NCBI RefSeq assembly: GCF_009604425.1
Contig: NZ_WEGI01000003.1
Location: forward strand, 62,001 to 126,000
Length of the DNA: 64,000 bases
Direction: 5' to 3'
Origin: Nocardia aurantia
GTDB lineage: Bacteria > Actinomycetota > Actinomycetes > Mycobacteriales > Mycobacteriaceae
Part shown: positions 45,291 through 55,009 of the stretch, in pieces
How positions within the stretch are numbered: the stretch's first letter is position 1
Layout: each line of letters opens with the position of its first letter
Made by a program: the position numbers and the translations under genes
Notes under the pieces: generated by a model
Told to the model about the DNA's origin: nothing
Seen by the model: the letters and a program-made list of their open reading frames with translations, nothing else
Databases searched by the model: none

Positions 45291-45568
45291 GAGTTCCGGT
45301 GTCTCCGTTCGTCGGCTACAGCGCACCGGGATGCTAGCAAACGTCCAGTCAATCGAAGATCCGGCACGCGGGCTACCGGTGGGTTCGTAGTCGGCCGGGC
45401 CGTCCGCGGATGCGCCGCACGATGTCCGTCGGACGATCACGAGGTGTGTGCCGCGGCGGTCGGGAACTCGCGGCACCCGGCGGCGGTCCCGGCTCACATG
45501 TATCGCCGGAATGTGATGTCCGTCAGCGGATCTGGTGCTCACCTCACGCCGGGACGACACTGGGGCGC

Positions 45569-46204
45569 ATGACGGAACTCGACGCCGAGTTGCTCGGCCG
45601 ATGGGAATTGCTGGCGGGGCAGCGTGCTCGCGCGGTGGGCACGGCGGTGATCCGTTGCTATCGGGAGCCGCACCGCCGGTACCACACCGTCCGGCATCTC
45701 CGCGCCGTGCTGCGAGTGGTCGACGAATTGAGTTCCGCCGCAGTGGATCTGGAGGCGATCCGATATGCGGCCTTCTATCACGACGCGGTCTACGCGGTGC
45801 GGCGGGGTGACAACGAGGAGCGCAGTGCGCGGTTGGCGGGCGCGGCGCTGTCGTCTCTGGGCGTGCGACCGGAGACCGTCGGGGAGGTGATCCGGCTGAT
45901 CGGCCTGACTGTCGCGCACACCCCGGCGGAAGCGGATTCCGATGGCGCGGTGCTCTGCGACGCGGATCTCGCCGTGCTAGGTGCCGGTGAGCGTGATTAC
46001 GCGGCCTACGCCCGTGCGGTGCGCGCCGAGTATCGGCATGTGCCCCCGGAGTTGTATCGCATGGGCCGGACCGCCGTGTTGCGGCGATTCATCGACCGGC
46101 CGGTATTGTTCCGGACCGCCGTCGGCCGTGAAAGGTTCGAATCGAGGGCCCGGGATAATCTCGCGCAAGAATTGCGCGCGCTGCGGGTGTCGCCGGTCGC
46201 GTAA
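45569..46204 (+). CDS. HD-domain metal-dependent phosphohydrolase
   Basis: A 211-residue COG4339-type protein with His and His-Asp metal ligands (YHTVRHLRAVLRV, AAFYHDAVY), NEERSARLAG and the late Asp in LCDADLAVLG. The family consists of predicted phosphohydrolases of unknown substrate. The ATG at 45569 begins the conserved block. It converges on the XRE regulator with only 6 bp between stop codons. Confidence 0.87.
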   Translation: MTELDAELLGRWELLAGQRARAVGTAVIRCYREPHRRYHTVRHLRAVLRVVDELSSAAVDLEAIRYAAFYHDAVYAVRRGDNEERSARLAGAALSSLGVRPETVGEVIRLIGLTVAHTPAEADSDGAVLCDADLAVLGAGERDYAAYARAVRAEYRHVPPELYRMGRTAVLRRFIDRPVLFRTAVGRERFESRARDNLAQELRALRVSPVA

Positions 46205-46210
46205 GCGACG

Positions 46211-46459
46211 TTATTTCTCGTCGATCTTGCTGATCACCGAGACGATGTCGACCGGGGAGATCCGCAGCGCCGCGCACAGATCGTGCAGTTGCCGCAGATC
46301 CGGTGAGCGCTCGCCGTTTTCGAACCGCTGGATGGTGGACACCGCCAGCCCCGAGGAGGCCGACAGCTGAGCCCGGCTGAGCCGGCGCCGGGCACGTGCC
46401 GCGCGCAGTTCGTCGGCGACGACCTGGTCGATCTTCGCGTGCACATCGAGTTTTGCCAT
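46211..46459 (-). CDS. Small XRE-family helix-turn-helix regulator
   Basis: An 82-residue Cro/CI-type regulator made almost entirely of one HTH domain (residues 21-72; LSRAQLSASSGLAVSTIQRFENGERSP). There is no sensor domain, so it probably works with another factor or by concentration. It is divergent from the EthA-like monooxygenase across 446 bp. The ATG at 46459 is preferred to the longer frame to 46495. Confidence 0.85.
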   Translation of the reverse strand: MAKLDVHAKIDQVVADELRAARARRRLSRAQLSASSGLAVSTIQRFENGERSPDLRQLHDLCAALRISPVDIVSVISKIDEK

Positions 46460-46905
46460 GCGGCTGATTCTCAATGCCGAACGGGGAAAAGGCAATGGGT
46501 CCAGGGAATATTATTCCGCCACTCGGATATCGCGCAATCGGAGTTTTACACGAGCAACACACATCTCGTGGATGCAGACATCATGGCACTCGGATCCGCC
46601 CGGTTCCACCGGAGCCGGGCACTTCGGGCCGGGTGTGTGAAAAATGTTGTACAGCAACATATTTCGGCTGTCACTGCGGGGAAAGGCTGCCGGGCCGGGT
46701 GCTTCGAGCGGTGTGTGGCGGAGTGGATGCGCCGGGAAAGGGGCCGCGACGCCGATTTGCCCGGCGGGCGGACCCGTGGCCGTCATCGGACGTCGTATCT
46801 GTACGGACCGCCGCGCATGTAGACGTAACCAGAAATAACACGTACCCTGCGGGTAGCGCGGCAGCGACGCCGCGGTCATCACCGGAGAACGAAACGAGTA
46901 CCTCA
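46460..46905. other. Divergent regulatory region of the EthA-like gene
   Basis: About 446 bp between the XRE and monooxygenase starts. The left half is A+T-richer. It contains the palindrome at 46644-46660 and no convincing gene. The monooxygenase frame stays open back to 46474, but this upstream part has no family resemblance. Confidence 0.45.
46644..46660. promoter_or_regulatory. Palindromic operator candidate upstream of the EthA-like gene
   Basis: ATGTTG (46644-46649) and CAACAT (46655-46660) flank 5 bp, within an A+T-rich patch about 250 bp before the monooxygenase start. Confidence 0.4.
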
Positions 46906-48414
46906 ATGACGCGGCATGTCGACGTACTGATCATCGGCGCGGGCCTGTCCGGCATCGGCATGGCCTGCCATCTGTCCCGCGAACAGGCCGACCGCAGCTA
47001 TCTGATCCTGGAGCGGCGCACCGCCGTCGGCGGTACCTGGGATCTGTTCCGCTACCCGGGCATCCGGTCGGACTCCGACATGTACACCTTCGGCTACGGC
47101 TTCCGGCCCTGGCACGGCACCAAGGTGCTCGCCGACGGCCCGCACATCCGCGAGTACATCCAGCAGACCGCCGCGGAATACGGTGTGACGGAACACATCC
47201 GGTTCGGCCGCAAGGTCACCGCCGTGCGCTGGTCCGGCGAGCGTGGGCTGTGGACCGCCGAGGCGCTCGACGAGCAGACCGGCGAGACCGAGACCTACAC
47301 CGCGAACTTTCTGGTCGGCTGTACCGGCTACTACGACTACGACCAGGGTTACCGGCCGAGGTTCGCGGGCGAGGAGAACTTCCGGGGCACGATCGCGCAC
47401 CCGCAGCACTGGCCCGAGGACCTCGACTACCGCGGCAAGCGGGTCGTGGTCATCGGCAGCGGCGCCACCGCGATCACCCTGGTGCCGGCGATGTGCCGGG
47501 ACGCCGCCCACGTCACCATGCTGCAACGGTCGCCCACCTACATCGCGGCGCTGCCCGCCGAGGATCCGGTCGCGGTCGGCTTGAAGCGCGTGAAAGCGCC
47601 TGTGGCACTGGCCTATCGGGTCGGCCGGGCCCGAAACATCGCGCTGCAGCGGGCCAGCTATCAGCTGTCGCGGTCCAACCCGGCGCTGTCGCGGCGGCTG
47701 CTGCTGGCCGCGGTGCGGGCGCAGGTCGGATCCGATGTCGACATGCGGCACTTCAGCCCCTCCTACGACCCGTGGGATCAGCGGCTGTGCATCGTGCCGG
47801 GCGGGGATCTGTTCCGGGCCCTGCGCAGCGGCCGGGCCTCGATCGTCACCGATCACATCGAGACGTTCACCGAGACCGGCATCCGGCTGCGCTCGGGCGA
47901 GGAGCTGGCCGCCGACATCGTGATCAGCGCGACCGGCCTGACCCTGCAGATGCTCGGCGGCGCGGAACTGGAGGTCGACGGGCAGGTGCTGGCCACCCGG
48001 GATCTGGTGGCCTACAAGGGCGCGTTGCTGGGGACTGTGCCCAACGCGATGATCGTGCTCGGCTACACCAACGCGTCCTGGACCCTGAAGGCCGACCTGG
48101 CCGCCGAATACTTCTGCCGCCTGCTCGGTCACATGCGCGAGCACGGCTACACCCGTTTCGTCGCGGTGCCCGAACCCGGCGACATCGCACCGGAATCCAT
48201 GATGGGCGGCACGCTGAGCTCGGGGTATGTCCAGCGCGGCGACGCGGTCGCCCCGCGCCAGGGCACCCGCGGGCCGTGGCAGGTGATCAACAACTATTTC
48301 CGGGACCGCGCGCTGCTGCGCAAGGCCCCGCTCGAGGACGGCGTGCTGCGGTTCACCCGCGAGCCCGCCACCGAGCCGGTCGTGGACCGGCCGGCGGCGG
48401 TATCCGGCGGCTAG
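46906..48414 (+). CDS. EthA-like FAD-containing Baeyer-Villiger monooxygenase
   Basis: A 502-residue flavoprotein with the FAD fingerprint GAGLSGIGMACHL, GGTWDLFRYPGIRSDSDMYTF as in ethionamide-activating EthA, a second Rossmann NADPH site VVVIGSGATAITLVPAM and the ATG domain link ISATGL. It inserts oxygen into ketones or oxidises thioamides and sulfides. EthA is normally next to the TetR repressor EthR; here an XRE gene is divergent instead. Its stop codon shares the tetranucleotide CTAG with the stop of the convergent M20 gene. Confidence 0.93.
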   Translation: MTRHVDVLIIGAGLSGIGMACHLSREQADRSYLILERRTAVGGTWDLFRYPGIRSDSDMYTFGYGFRPWHGTKVLADGPHIREYIQQTAAEYGVTEHIRFGRKVTAVRWSGERGLWTAEALDEQTGETETYTANFLVGCTGYYDYDQGYRPRFAGEENFRGTIAHPQHWPEDLDYRGKRVVVIGSGATAITLVPAMCRDAAHVTMLQRSPTYIAALPAEDPVAVGLKRVKAPVALAYRVGRARNIALQRASYQLSRSNPALSRRLLLAAVRAQVGSDVDMRHFSPSYDPWDQRLCIVPGGDLFRALRSGRASIVTDHIETFTETGIRLRSGEELAADIVISATGLTLQMLGGAELEVDGQVLATRDLVAYKGALLGTVPNAMIVLGYTNASWTLKADLAAEYFCRLLGHMREHGYTRFVAVPEPGDIAPESMMGGTLSSGYVQRGDAVAPRQGTRGPWQVINNYFRDRALLRKAPLEDGVLRFTREPATEPVVDRPAAVSGG

Positions 48415-49631
48415 CGCGTCAGTTCGGCCCGGGCCGCGACGAGCATGGCGTTCGCCGCAGCCGGCAGGGTCTGCTCCGGATCCGGCGCGAATCGGGGGGA
48501 GTGGTTGGACGGCATGCCCTGTGGCAGGGTCTGCTCGCCGAGCATGCGGGCCATGTCCTCCTCGGAGAAGCGGTGCAGCGCATAGCCGCCGATGTGCCAG
48601 AACACCGAGGGGCAGCCGGCCGCGGTGGCGAACCGCCCGAAATCCTCGCTGCCGGTGACGGGATTCTGCAATCGCACCGCGGGCAGGCCGCTCGTGGTGA
48701 AGGTCTCCAGCACCCGGTCGGCGTCCTCGGCGGTGTTGACCGTGACCGGATAGCTGTGGAACAGCTCGATTTCCGGTTCGCGCGGTGCTCCCGCGGCGTC
48801 GGCCTCGGCCCGCACCACCCGGGTGATGTCGTCGATCATCGCCTGCCGCGAACCCGGGGTGAAGGTCCGCAGGCTCAGCAGCATCTCGGCGGTGTCGGCG
48901 ATGACGTTGGCGCGGGTGCCGGCGTGCAGCGCGCCGGTGGTGAGGACCGGCGACATGGGCGTGCCCGCCTGCCGGGCCGCCAGCGTCTGCAACCGCAGCA
49001 CCAGCGACGCGGCCATCAGCAGCGGGTCGACGGCCAGATGCGGTGTCGAGGCATGGCCACCGCGGCCGGTCAGCAGCACCCGGATCGAATCGGAGGCGGC
49101 CATGATCGGCCCGCCCTTGGTCACGATCAGACCGGCGGGGATCGGACCGACGTGCTGGCCCAAGCAGATTCGCGGTCGCGGGAAGCGCTCGAGCATGCCG
49201 TCGTGCAGCATCGCGTCGGCGCCGCCGCCGGACTCCTCGGCGGGCTGGAAGATCGCGACCACGGTCCCCGCCGGCGGTTCGGCGGACAGCCGCGCGCAGG
49301 CCGCGAGCAGCGCGGCGACGTGCATGTCGTGCCCGCAGGCGTGCATCACTCCCGGTGTGCGCGAAGCGTATTCGAGTCCGGTCTCCTCCTGGACCGGCAG
49401 CGCGTCCATATCGGCGCGCAGCCAGATCACCGGTCCGGGCCCGGCCGACAGCACGCCGACCACGCCGGTCCCGCCGACCGCGGTGGTGACCTCCCAGCCC
49501 GGGAGGGCGCGCAGTTCGCCGGCCACCAGTGCGGCGGTGTCGAATTCGGCGTAGGACAGCTCCGGATGCGCGTGCAGTTGCCGGTACACCTCGAGCCAGT
49601 GCTCGTCGATCTCCGGTGCGGGGGCGGTCAT
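48411..49631 (-). CDS. M20-family amidohydrolase (hippurate/IAA-amino-acid hydrolase type)
   Basis: A 406-residue M20D metallo-amidohydrolase with metal ligands in RADMDALPVQEE, the MHACGHDMH motif, the catalytic Glu pair in FQPAEESGGGA and GSEDFGRF. The lid domain contains RGGHASTPH. It cleaves N-acyl amino acids or similar amides. The ATG at 49631 overlaps the stop of the upstream MFS gene (ATGA), so carrier and hydrolase form one unit. Unlike the island M20 protein, its catalytic motif is intact. Confidence 0.92.
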   Translation of the reverse strand: MTAPAPEIDEHWLEVYRQLHAHPELSYAEFDTAALVAGELRALPGWEVTTAVGGTGVVGVLSAGPGPVIWLRADMDALPVQEETGLEYASRTPGVMHACGHDMHVAALLAACARLSAEPPAGTVVAIFQPAEESGGGADAMLHDGMLERFPRPRICLGQHVGPIPAGLIVTKGGPIMAASDSIRVLLTGRGGHASTPHLAVDPLLMAASLVLRLQTLAARQAGTPMSPVLTTGALHAGTRANVIADTAEMLLSLRTFTPGSRQAMIDDITRVVRAEADAAGAPREPEIELFHSYPVTVNTAEDADRVLETFTTSGLPAVRLQNPVTGSEDFGRFATAAGCPSVFWHIGGYALHRFSEEDMARMLGEQTLPQGMPSNHSPRFAPDPEQTLPAAANAMLVAARAELTR

Positions 49632-50857
49632 GCGAGGGATTCCTTCGGATCGGGGGCGGCGAACCGCCCGGACAGCCGGGCCCGGAAGGCGTCCGCGGAC
49701 TGCGGCACGAACCAGGCGACGGCGGCGGCGAGCAGCGGGCCGGCGGCCAGCGCCGCGAACGCGGCGGCGTACGAGAAGCGATCGGTCACGGCGCCGAACA
49801 GCAGCGGCGTCACCACCCCGGCGAGCTGCCCGCCGAAGATGATCACCGCCGTCGCGGCGCCGAGCACGACCGGCGGCAGGGCTCGCAGCGGGACCGCGAA
49901 CGCGGGCATGTAGGCCAGCGACGCCACCCCGGCCAGCAGCGCCGCGACCGCGGCGAACAGCGCGATCGAACCGATGTGCGGCAGCGCCACCAGCAGGACG
50001 ACGGTCACCGCCATGGCGGGGACGACGATCAGCCGCGGCCGTCCGTCCAGCCGGTCCGACAACCGGGCGCCGAGCACGATCCCGGCGGCCGCCAGGATCG
50101 TGGCCGGCATGGCGAGCAGCGCCGCGCGGCTGGTCGACACCCCGTGCACATCGTGCAGATAGGTCGGCACCCAGGACCCGAGCCCCCACACGACGGTGTC
50201 GTAGCCGAAGAACAGGACCGCGAAGCCGAGCAGGGCCGGCGCCCGCAGCACCGGCCAGGGCACGCCGCGATCGGCGACGAGTTCGATCCGATCCTGCGGC
50301 AGCGGCTGCGGCATCCAGACCCGCCACGCGACGAGCGCCGCGAGTCCGAGCAGTGAGATCAGCGCGAACATGACCCGCCAGCCCCACAACGGCTGCACGA
50401 CCGCCGCGATCACGGCCGCGAGCAGGGTCCCCACGGCGTTGGAGGTGTTGGTCCAGCCGGTCGCGGTGGTGCGTTGCTCGGGCAGGCTGCGTTCGGCCAG
50501 CGCCTTCATCGCGGCGCTCGGGTAGACGCCCTGCACCAGCCCGAACAGGAAACGCAGGACCAGCAGCGCCGAGAACGACCAGGCCAGCGCGGTGAGGCCG
50601 GTGAACACCGACCAGGCCAGCATGCCGATCGCGGCCATGGTCAGGGCGCCGAAGCGATCGGCCAGCAGGCCGGCCGGGATCTGGGTCGCGGCGTAGGCCA
50701 GGAAGAAGACCGATACGATCGCACCCTGCTGGGTGTGGCTCAGGTGCAGGTCCCGGCCGATCGCCGGTAACGCGAAGGTGACCACGACGCGGTCGACGTA
50801 GTCGGCGATCCATGCCGCGGACAGCAGCAGGACGGTGACCTTGGTGATGCGCAACAT
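49628..50857 (-). CDS. MFS transporter, anion:cation symporter type
   Basis: A 409-residue, 12-helix MFS carrier with the DRVVVTFALPAIGRDL opening of the ACS (phthalate/hexuronate) group, the motif-A loop LLADRFGALTM, and LLAMPATILAAAGIVLGARLSDRLDGR in the second half. It probably imports the acid or conjugate cleaved by the coupled M20 enzyme. The start at 50857 was chosen because the long upstream extension is not membrane-like. The next upstream gene on the same strand lies about 280 bp away. Confidence 0.88.
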   Translation of the reverse strand: MLRITKVTVLLLSAAWIADYVDRVVVTFALPAIGRDLHLSHTQQGAIVSVFFLAYAATQIPAGLLADRFGALTMAAIGMLAWSVFTGLTALAWSFSALLVLRFLFGLVQGVYPSAAMKALAERSLPEQRTTATGWTNTSNAVGTLLAAVIAAVVQPLWGWRVMFALISLLGLAALVAWRVWMPQPLPQDRIELVADRGVPWPVLRAPALLGFAVLFFGYDTVVWGLGSWVPTYLHDVHGVSTSRAALLAMPATILAAAGIVLGARLSDRLDGRPRLIVVPAMAVTVVLLVALPHIGSIALFAAVAALLAGVASLAYMPAFAVPLRALPPVVLGAATAVIIFGGQLAGVVTPLLFGAVTDRFSYAAAFAALAAGPLLAAAVAWFVPQSADAFRARLSGRFAAPDPKESLA

Positions 50858-51138
50858 GCCAGGTGATCTTTCGTCGGGCGCGATGGTTTTGCCACAATGG
50901 GGCACGTCGCAGGCAAGCCGTCGAAATTGCCGGATATCTTCATCCGTAATGTCGATACGCCGGATATCGACGTCGCGTTCGGACTGGACCGCCACCACCG
51001 TCGCGCGCCGCCGGCACTATCGCACCGGCAACGGGCCGGCCTGGCTCACCGCCTGCGCACCGGAATTCGCGACCATCGCCCATGTACGGGTGGGCTGCCG
51101 GGCCGGTGCCACCGCGGCAGTGCGCCCGCGGTTGTCCT

Positions 51139-51984
51139 TCAGTCGGTGGCGAAGACGTCGCCCAGGTTGACGGTGGCCAGGCCGCGGTCGTGGATGATCC
51201 CGGCGAGCGCGGGCAACGCGCGGCCCACGGACCGCTGGTTGGCGTGCCCGAGCACGATGTTCTGCGGCTGGAAGGCGTGCGACGCGGCGCCGATCACGTC
51301 GGATTCGGTGACGATGCGGCTGTCGCCGATGGTGTCCCCCCACAGGGTGATCGTCTGATAGCCCAGGTCGGCGGCGATCCGGTCGGTGGTGGCGTTGTGG
51401 CTGCCGTAGGGCGGCCGGAAGAACGGCCGGCCGCTGACGCCGAAGGTGTTCTGCAGGAATCGCTCGTTGCGGGTGATCTGGTCGGCCAGCTGATCGTGGC
51501 TCAGCTTGGTGATGTCCGGGTGCGACCAGGTGTGGTTGCCGAACTGGATCTGCCCCGAATCCAGCAGTGGCCGTAGCAGTCCCGCGTTCTCGGCCCAGGA
51601 CGGATAGACCCCGTTGGGAAAGAACGTGAGCCGGAAGCCGTTCTCGATGCACAGCCGCGCGTAGGCGGTGACGACCTCGCCGGTGGTGCCGTCGTCGACG
51701 GTGAACGCGAGTTGATTGCCGTCGCCGGGCAGGCGGCTCAGGACGCCTTGCGGCGCCGGGGCTTTCGGGTCGCCCCCGGGGATACCGTCGTCGTCACCGC
51801 CGGAACTGCCGCTGTCGTCGCCGGCGCTGAGGCTGGGAAACGGTGCGGCCGTGGCCGTTCCGGCACCGGCGGCAACCAGCGCGGCGCCGAGGGCGACTCC
51901 GCGGAACAGGTTGCGGCGGTTGAGATCTGGGCTCGGGCCCCGAGACAGCGGGGGCGGGAATTCGGAATCGGCGCAACGGACCAT
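51139..51984 (-). CDS. Tat-exported polysaccharide deacetylase (NodB domain)
   Basis: A 281-residue exported enzyme. A twin-arginine-type signal (NRRNLFRGVALGAALVAAG, about residues 22-40) and a Ser/Gly/Asp-rich linker (50-70) precede a NodB domain with motif 1 TVDDGTTG, metal site HTWSHPD, RPPYGSHN and LGHAN. Such enzymes deacetylate peptidoglycan or other N-acetylated glycans outside the membrane, often to resist lysozyme. It stands alone; the upstream region is A+T-richer and probably holds its promoter. Confidence 0.9.
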   Translation of the reverse strand: MVRCADSEFPPPLSRGPSPDLNRRNLFRGVALGAALVAAGAGTATAAPFPSLSAGDDSGSSGGDDDGIPGGDPKAPAPQGVLSRLPGDGNQLAFTVDDGTTGEVVTAYARLCIENGFRLTFFPNGVYPSWAENAGLLRPLLDSGQIQFGNHTWSHPDITKLSHDQLADQITRNERFLQNTFGVSGRPFFRPPYGSHNATTDRIAADLGYQTITLWGDTIGDSRIVTESDVIGAASHAFQPQNIVLGHANQRSVGRALPALAGIIHDRGLATVNLGDVFATD

Positions 51985-52117
51985 GGCTCACTCTTCCCCG
52001 CCCCCACGCCGTTGTGGTCGCGTGCTCGAACACCGTTATTCGGTGTGCGATTTTACCAGCCCGTCACATCGTCAACCGATACCTTTTGGCGCACAACTGA
52101 TTACCAATTCCCCCCAC

Positions 52118-53134
52118 TCAGATCCGAACGGCGCTCACAGATTCCCGTACGCGCTCGCCGGTGGCCGGGGACGCGATCACCTCGGCGGGTGCGCGACGCG
52201 GTGTGACGGGCAGCGGCCCGGCCTCGGTGGGCACCGAGCCCACCCGCACCAGCGCGTGCGCGAACGCGCAGTCGAACAGTACCTCCGAGCGCACCTCGGC
52301 CCGCAACTCCGGCAGTTCCAGCGGTTCGGTCTGCAGGCAGGTGGCCAGACCGAGGCTCGTGGCCGTGAGCAACACGGCGCCGGCCGCCTCGCCCGCCCTG
52401 ATTCTCGACAACCGGTCGTCGGCGGGCGTGCACAGGGCCAGCCACTCCGCGGCGTCGTCCGCGAGCGGCCGATCGGCCAGTTCGGGCTCGGCGAAGAAGC
52501 GCATCGCGAGGTCGTCGCGCACCGGCGGGGTGTTGGCGGCCGGGACGCCGTCGGAGGTGCCGTGCCGGCCGCTCCAGGCCGACAGTTCGCGCTGGTAGGC
52601 CGGGTCCTCGCGATGCCGGTCGGCGGCCGCGTGGCCGACCTCGGCCAGCAGGTCGCGCAGGTTCGGCGGGACCAGCCGCGCGGCGGCGCCGTACGGCACG
52701 GCGGCGCGGGCGACCGCGCGCAACTGCCGCGACGGCGTGGGGCGGGGGCCGTAGCGCCGCCGATCGGACCGCCGATGCCGGATCGCGGCGGCCATGTCGA
52801 GATCCTCCGGCGACGGTGACGCCACCGTGGTGGTGATGTCCGCGAGGTGGTCGGGATCGCCGAGATCGGGGAAATAGGTCACCTCCGCCGCCCGGCCCGC
52901 CTGCGCCAGCGCCACCCGGAGGTGCTGTAGCGCCGCTCCGCAACTCAGTAGCAACGCTCGCTGGGAGGGGTCGGCAGCTGCCAGTTGCCGGTCGCGATCG
53001 GCGTACAACCGGATGGTCTCGCCGTCCAGCCGCCACCGCCACGGTTGGGTGTTGTGCACCGAGGGCGCCCGCACCGCCGCTGCGACGGCCGTCTCGAAGA
53101 TCGCCGCCGCTGTCGTGTTGTCGTCTTGCTGCAT
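52118..53134 (-). CDS. Acg-family FMN-binding nitroreductase-like protein
   Basis: A 338-residue protein of the Acg/Rv2032 family with the family opening [17 protein letters not shown] (residues 19-35), two repeated nitroreductase halves and [14 protein letters not shown] near the middle. In mycobacteria such proteins belong to the dormancy regulon and bind FMN in a lid-covered pocket. The ATG at 53134 has GGAGG upstream. No obvious DosR-like palindrome is seen in the region upstream. It is divergent from sthA. Confidence 0.88.
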   Translation of the reverse strand: MQQDDNTTAAAIFETAVAAAVRAPSVHNTQPWRWRLDGETIRLYADRDRQLAAADPSQRALLLSCGAALQHLRVALAQAGRAAEVTYFPDLGDPDHLADITTTVASPSPEDLDMAAAIRHRRSDRRRYGPRPTPSRQLRAVARAAVPYGAAARLVPPNLRDLLAEVGHAAADRHREDPAYQRELSAWSGRHGTSDGVPAANTPPVRDDLAMRFFAEPELADRPLADDAAEWLALCTPADDRLSRIRAGEAAGAVLLTATSLGLATCLQTEPLELPELRAEVRSEVLFDCAFAHALVRVGSVPTEAGPLPVTPRRAPAEVIASPATGERVRESVSAVRI

Positions 53135-53563
53135 AGCTCTGCCTCCACCCCGTTCGCAGACAGATTTCCTGTGTCCGCAGGTCGCGGGCTCGATCGACAT
53201 CGAATTGTCACCGTGCGCGCATTCGGCACCGGTCTGCGTCGGGCCGGACGGCCGGGCACTTGGCCCGACCGTGACATGTGCGTTCGCACCGACGCCACAC
53301 CGTTATGGTACCGGTGTTCCTCCGGCGATTCGACCGGCCCCGGTCGCCCATCGGATATTCCCGGCGAATCGGACACGTTCGCCCCCGGGTGGCGCTCGGC
53401 ACCCACGAGCTCGGCGACAGCAAATATTCAGCAGCCTCTTCGGGCGCCGCTGTCGACACGGATCGGAACGACCCTCGCCGAGTCGGCAATCCGCCGGAAT
53501 CCCGTCGGCCCATGGCATTTCGGAAGCACATCGGATTTCACATTCCGCTGTCACACTGGCTGC
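53135..53563. other. Divergent region between the Acg-like gene and sthA
   Basis: A 429-bp gap. I see no convincing small gene, terminator or long inverted repeat. It should hold both promoters. No ribosome site is visible immediately before the sthA ATG, so a leaderless transcript is possible. Confidence 0.35.
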
Positions 53564-54964
53564 ATGTACGACTGTGATGTACTGGTTCTCGGGTCCGGGC
53601 CCGGCGGCCAGAAGGCGGCGATAGCCACCGCGAAACTCGGCAAACGCGCGGCCATGGTGGAGCGGCGGGACATGATCGGCGGGGTGTGCATCAACACCGG
53701 CACCATCCCGTCGAAGACCCTGCGCGAGGCCGTCCTCTACCTGACCGGCCTGTCCCAGCGTGAGATGTACGGGCAGAGCTACCGGGTCAAGGAGGACATC
53801 ACGATCACGGACCTGCTGTCGCGCGCGCAGCACGTCATCGGCCGGGAAGTCGACGTGATTCGCAGCCAGCTCACCCGCAACCGGGTGACCATGCATCCCG
53901 GGATGGGTTCGTTCGCCGACGAGCACACCGTCGAGGTGCTGGACGGCACCGGCCGGGAGACCCGGGTCACGGCCGAGAAGATCGTGATCGCCACCGGCAC
54001 CCTGCCCGCCCGACCGGCCAGCATCGACTTCGACGGCCGGACCATCATCGACTCCGACGGCATCCTGCAACTCGAGCGCGTGCCGCAGACGATGATCGTG
54101 GTCGGCGCCGGGGTCATCGGCATCGAGTACGCCTCCATGTTCGCCGCGCTCGGCTGCAAGGTCACGGTCGTGGAATCGCGCGAGCGGATGCTCGACTTCT
54201 GCGACGTCGAGGTGGTCGAGGCGCTGAAGTATCACCTGCGCGATCTCGCGGTCACGTTCCGGTTCCGGGAGACCGTCGCCGCCGTGGAGCGGCACGCCAA
54301 CGGCGCCATCGCGATCCTGGAGAGCGGCAAGAAGATTCCCGCCGAGGTGGTGATGTACTCGGCCGGCCGGCAGGGCCTGACCGAGCCGTTGCGGCTGGCG
54401 AACGCCGGGCTGAGCGCGGATCGCCGCGGCCGCATCACCGTCGACGAGTACTTCCGGACCGAGGTGCCGCACATCTACGCGGTGGGCGACGTGATCGGCT
54501 TCCCGGCGCTGGCCGCGACCGCCATGGAGCAGGGGCGGCTAACCGCGCACCACGCGTGTGGCGAACCGGTGCACGCGCTTTCGTCGCTGCAGCCGATCGG
54601 CATCTACACGGTTCCGGAGATCAGCTTCATCGGCAAGACCGAGGACGAGCTGACCGAGGCGCGAATTCCCTACGAGGTCGGCGTATCCCGGTACCGTGAG
54701 CTGGCGCGCGGCCAGATCATCGGCGATTCCTACGGCGTACTCAAGCTGCTGGTGTCCAGTGCGGACCGGTCGCTGCTGGGGGTGCACGTATTCGGCACCG
54801 GGGCAACGGAACTGGTGCACATCGGGCAGGCCGTGATGGGATGCGGCGGCACGGTCGACTATCTCGTGGACGCGGTCTTCAACTATCCGACCCTCGCCGA
54901 GTCGTACAAGGTCGCCGCGCTGGACGCGATGAACAAGATCCGGCAGATCGACCACATGGGCTGA
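53564..54964 (+). CDS. sthA: Soluble pyridine nucleotide transhydrogenase
   Basis: A 466-residue FAD disulfide-reductase-fold enzyme that exchanges hydride between NADPH and NAD+. It has the FAD motif [38 protein letters not shown] in which Thr replaces the second redox Cys of lipoamide dehydrogenases, NAD site [15 protein letters not shown] and the FAD-binding YAVGDV. The sequence is closely like mycobacterial SthA. It helps balance NADPH, and zwf in this window is an NADPH source. The ATG at 53564 has no clear Shine-Dalgarno. Confidence 0.93.
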   Translation: MYDCDVLVLGSGPGGQKAAIATAKLGKRAAMVERRDMIGGVCINTGTIPSKTLREAVLYLTGLSQREMYGQSYRVKEDITITDLLSRAQHVIGREVDVIRSQLTRNRVTMHPGMGSFADEHTVEVLDGTGRETRVTAEKIVIATGTLPARPASIDFDGRTIIDSDGILQLERVPQTMIVVGAGVIGIEYASMFAALGCKVTVVESRERMLDFCDVEVVEALKYHLRDLAVTFRFRETVAAVERHANGAIAILESGKKIPAEVVMYSAGRQGLTEPLRLANAGLSADRRGRITVDEYFRTEVPHIYAVGDVIGFPALAATAMEQGRLTAHHACGEPVHALSSLQPIGIYTVPEISFIGKTEDELTEARIPYEVGVSRYRELARGQIIGDSYGVLKLLVSSADRSLLGVHVFGTGATELVHIGQAVMGCGGTVDYLVDAVFNYPTLAESYKVAALDAMNKIRQIDHMG

Positions 54965-54995
54965 CCGCCCGGGGCCGGCGCGGTGCCCCGGGTGG
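54965..54995. terminator. Stem-loop between sthA and the DUF2236 gene
   Basis: An 11-bp stem (54965-54975 with 54985-54995, including one G-U pair) and a 9-base loop begins directly after the sthA stop and lies between convergent genes. Confidence 0.5.
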
Positions 54996-55009
54996 CCATC
55001 GGCACGAGA

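Noticed and set aside
46128..46145. A tRNA-like GGTTCGAATC string
   Set aside because: It is within the HD phosphohydrolase coding region and no cloverleaf can be drawn around it.
46474..46905. A 144-residue N-terminal extension of the EthA-like protein
   Set aside because: The family starts right before its FAD fingerprint, and the extension crosses an A+T-rich control region with a palindrome.
47250..49913. An 887-codon plus-strand open frame spanning two genes
   Set aside because: It runs through the monooxygenase in another frame and antisense through the M20 gene, both of which have clear catalytic motifs.
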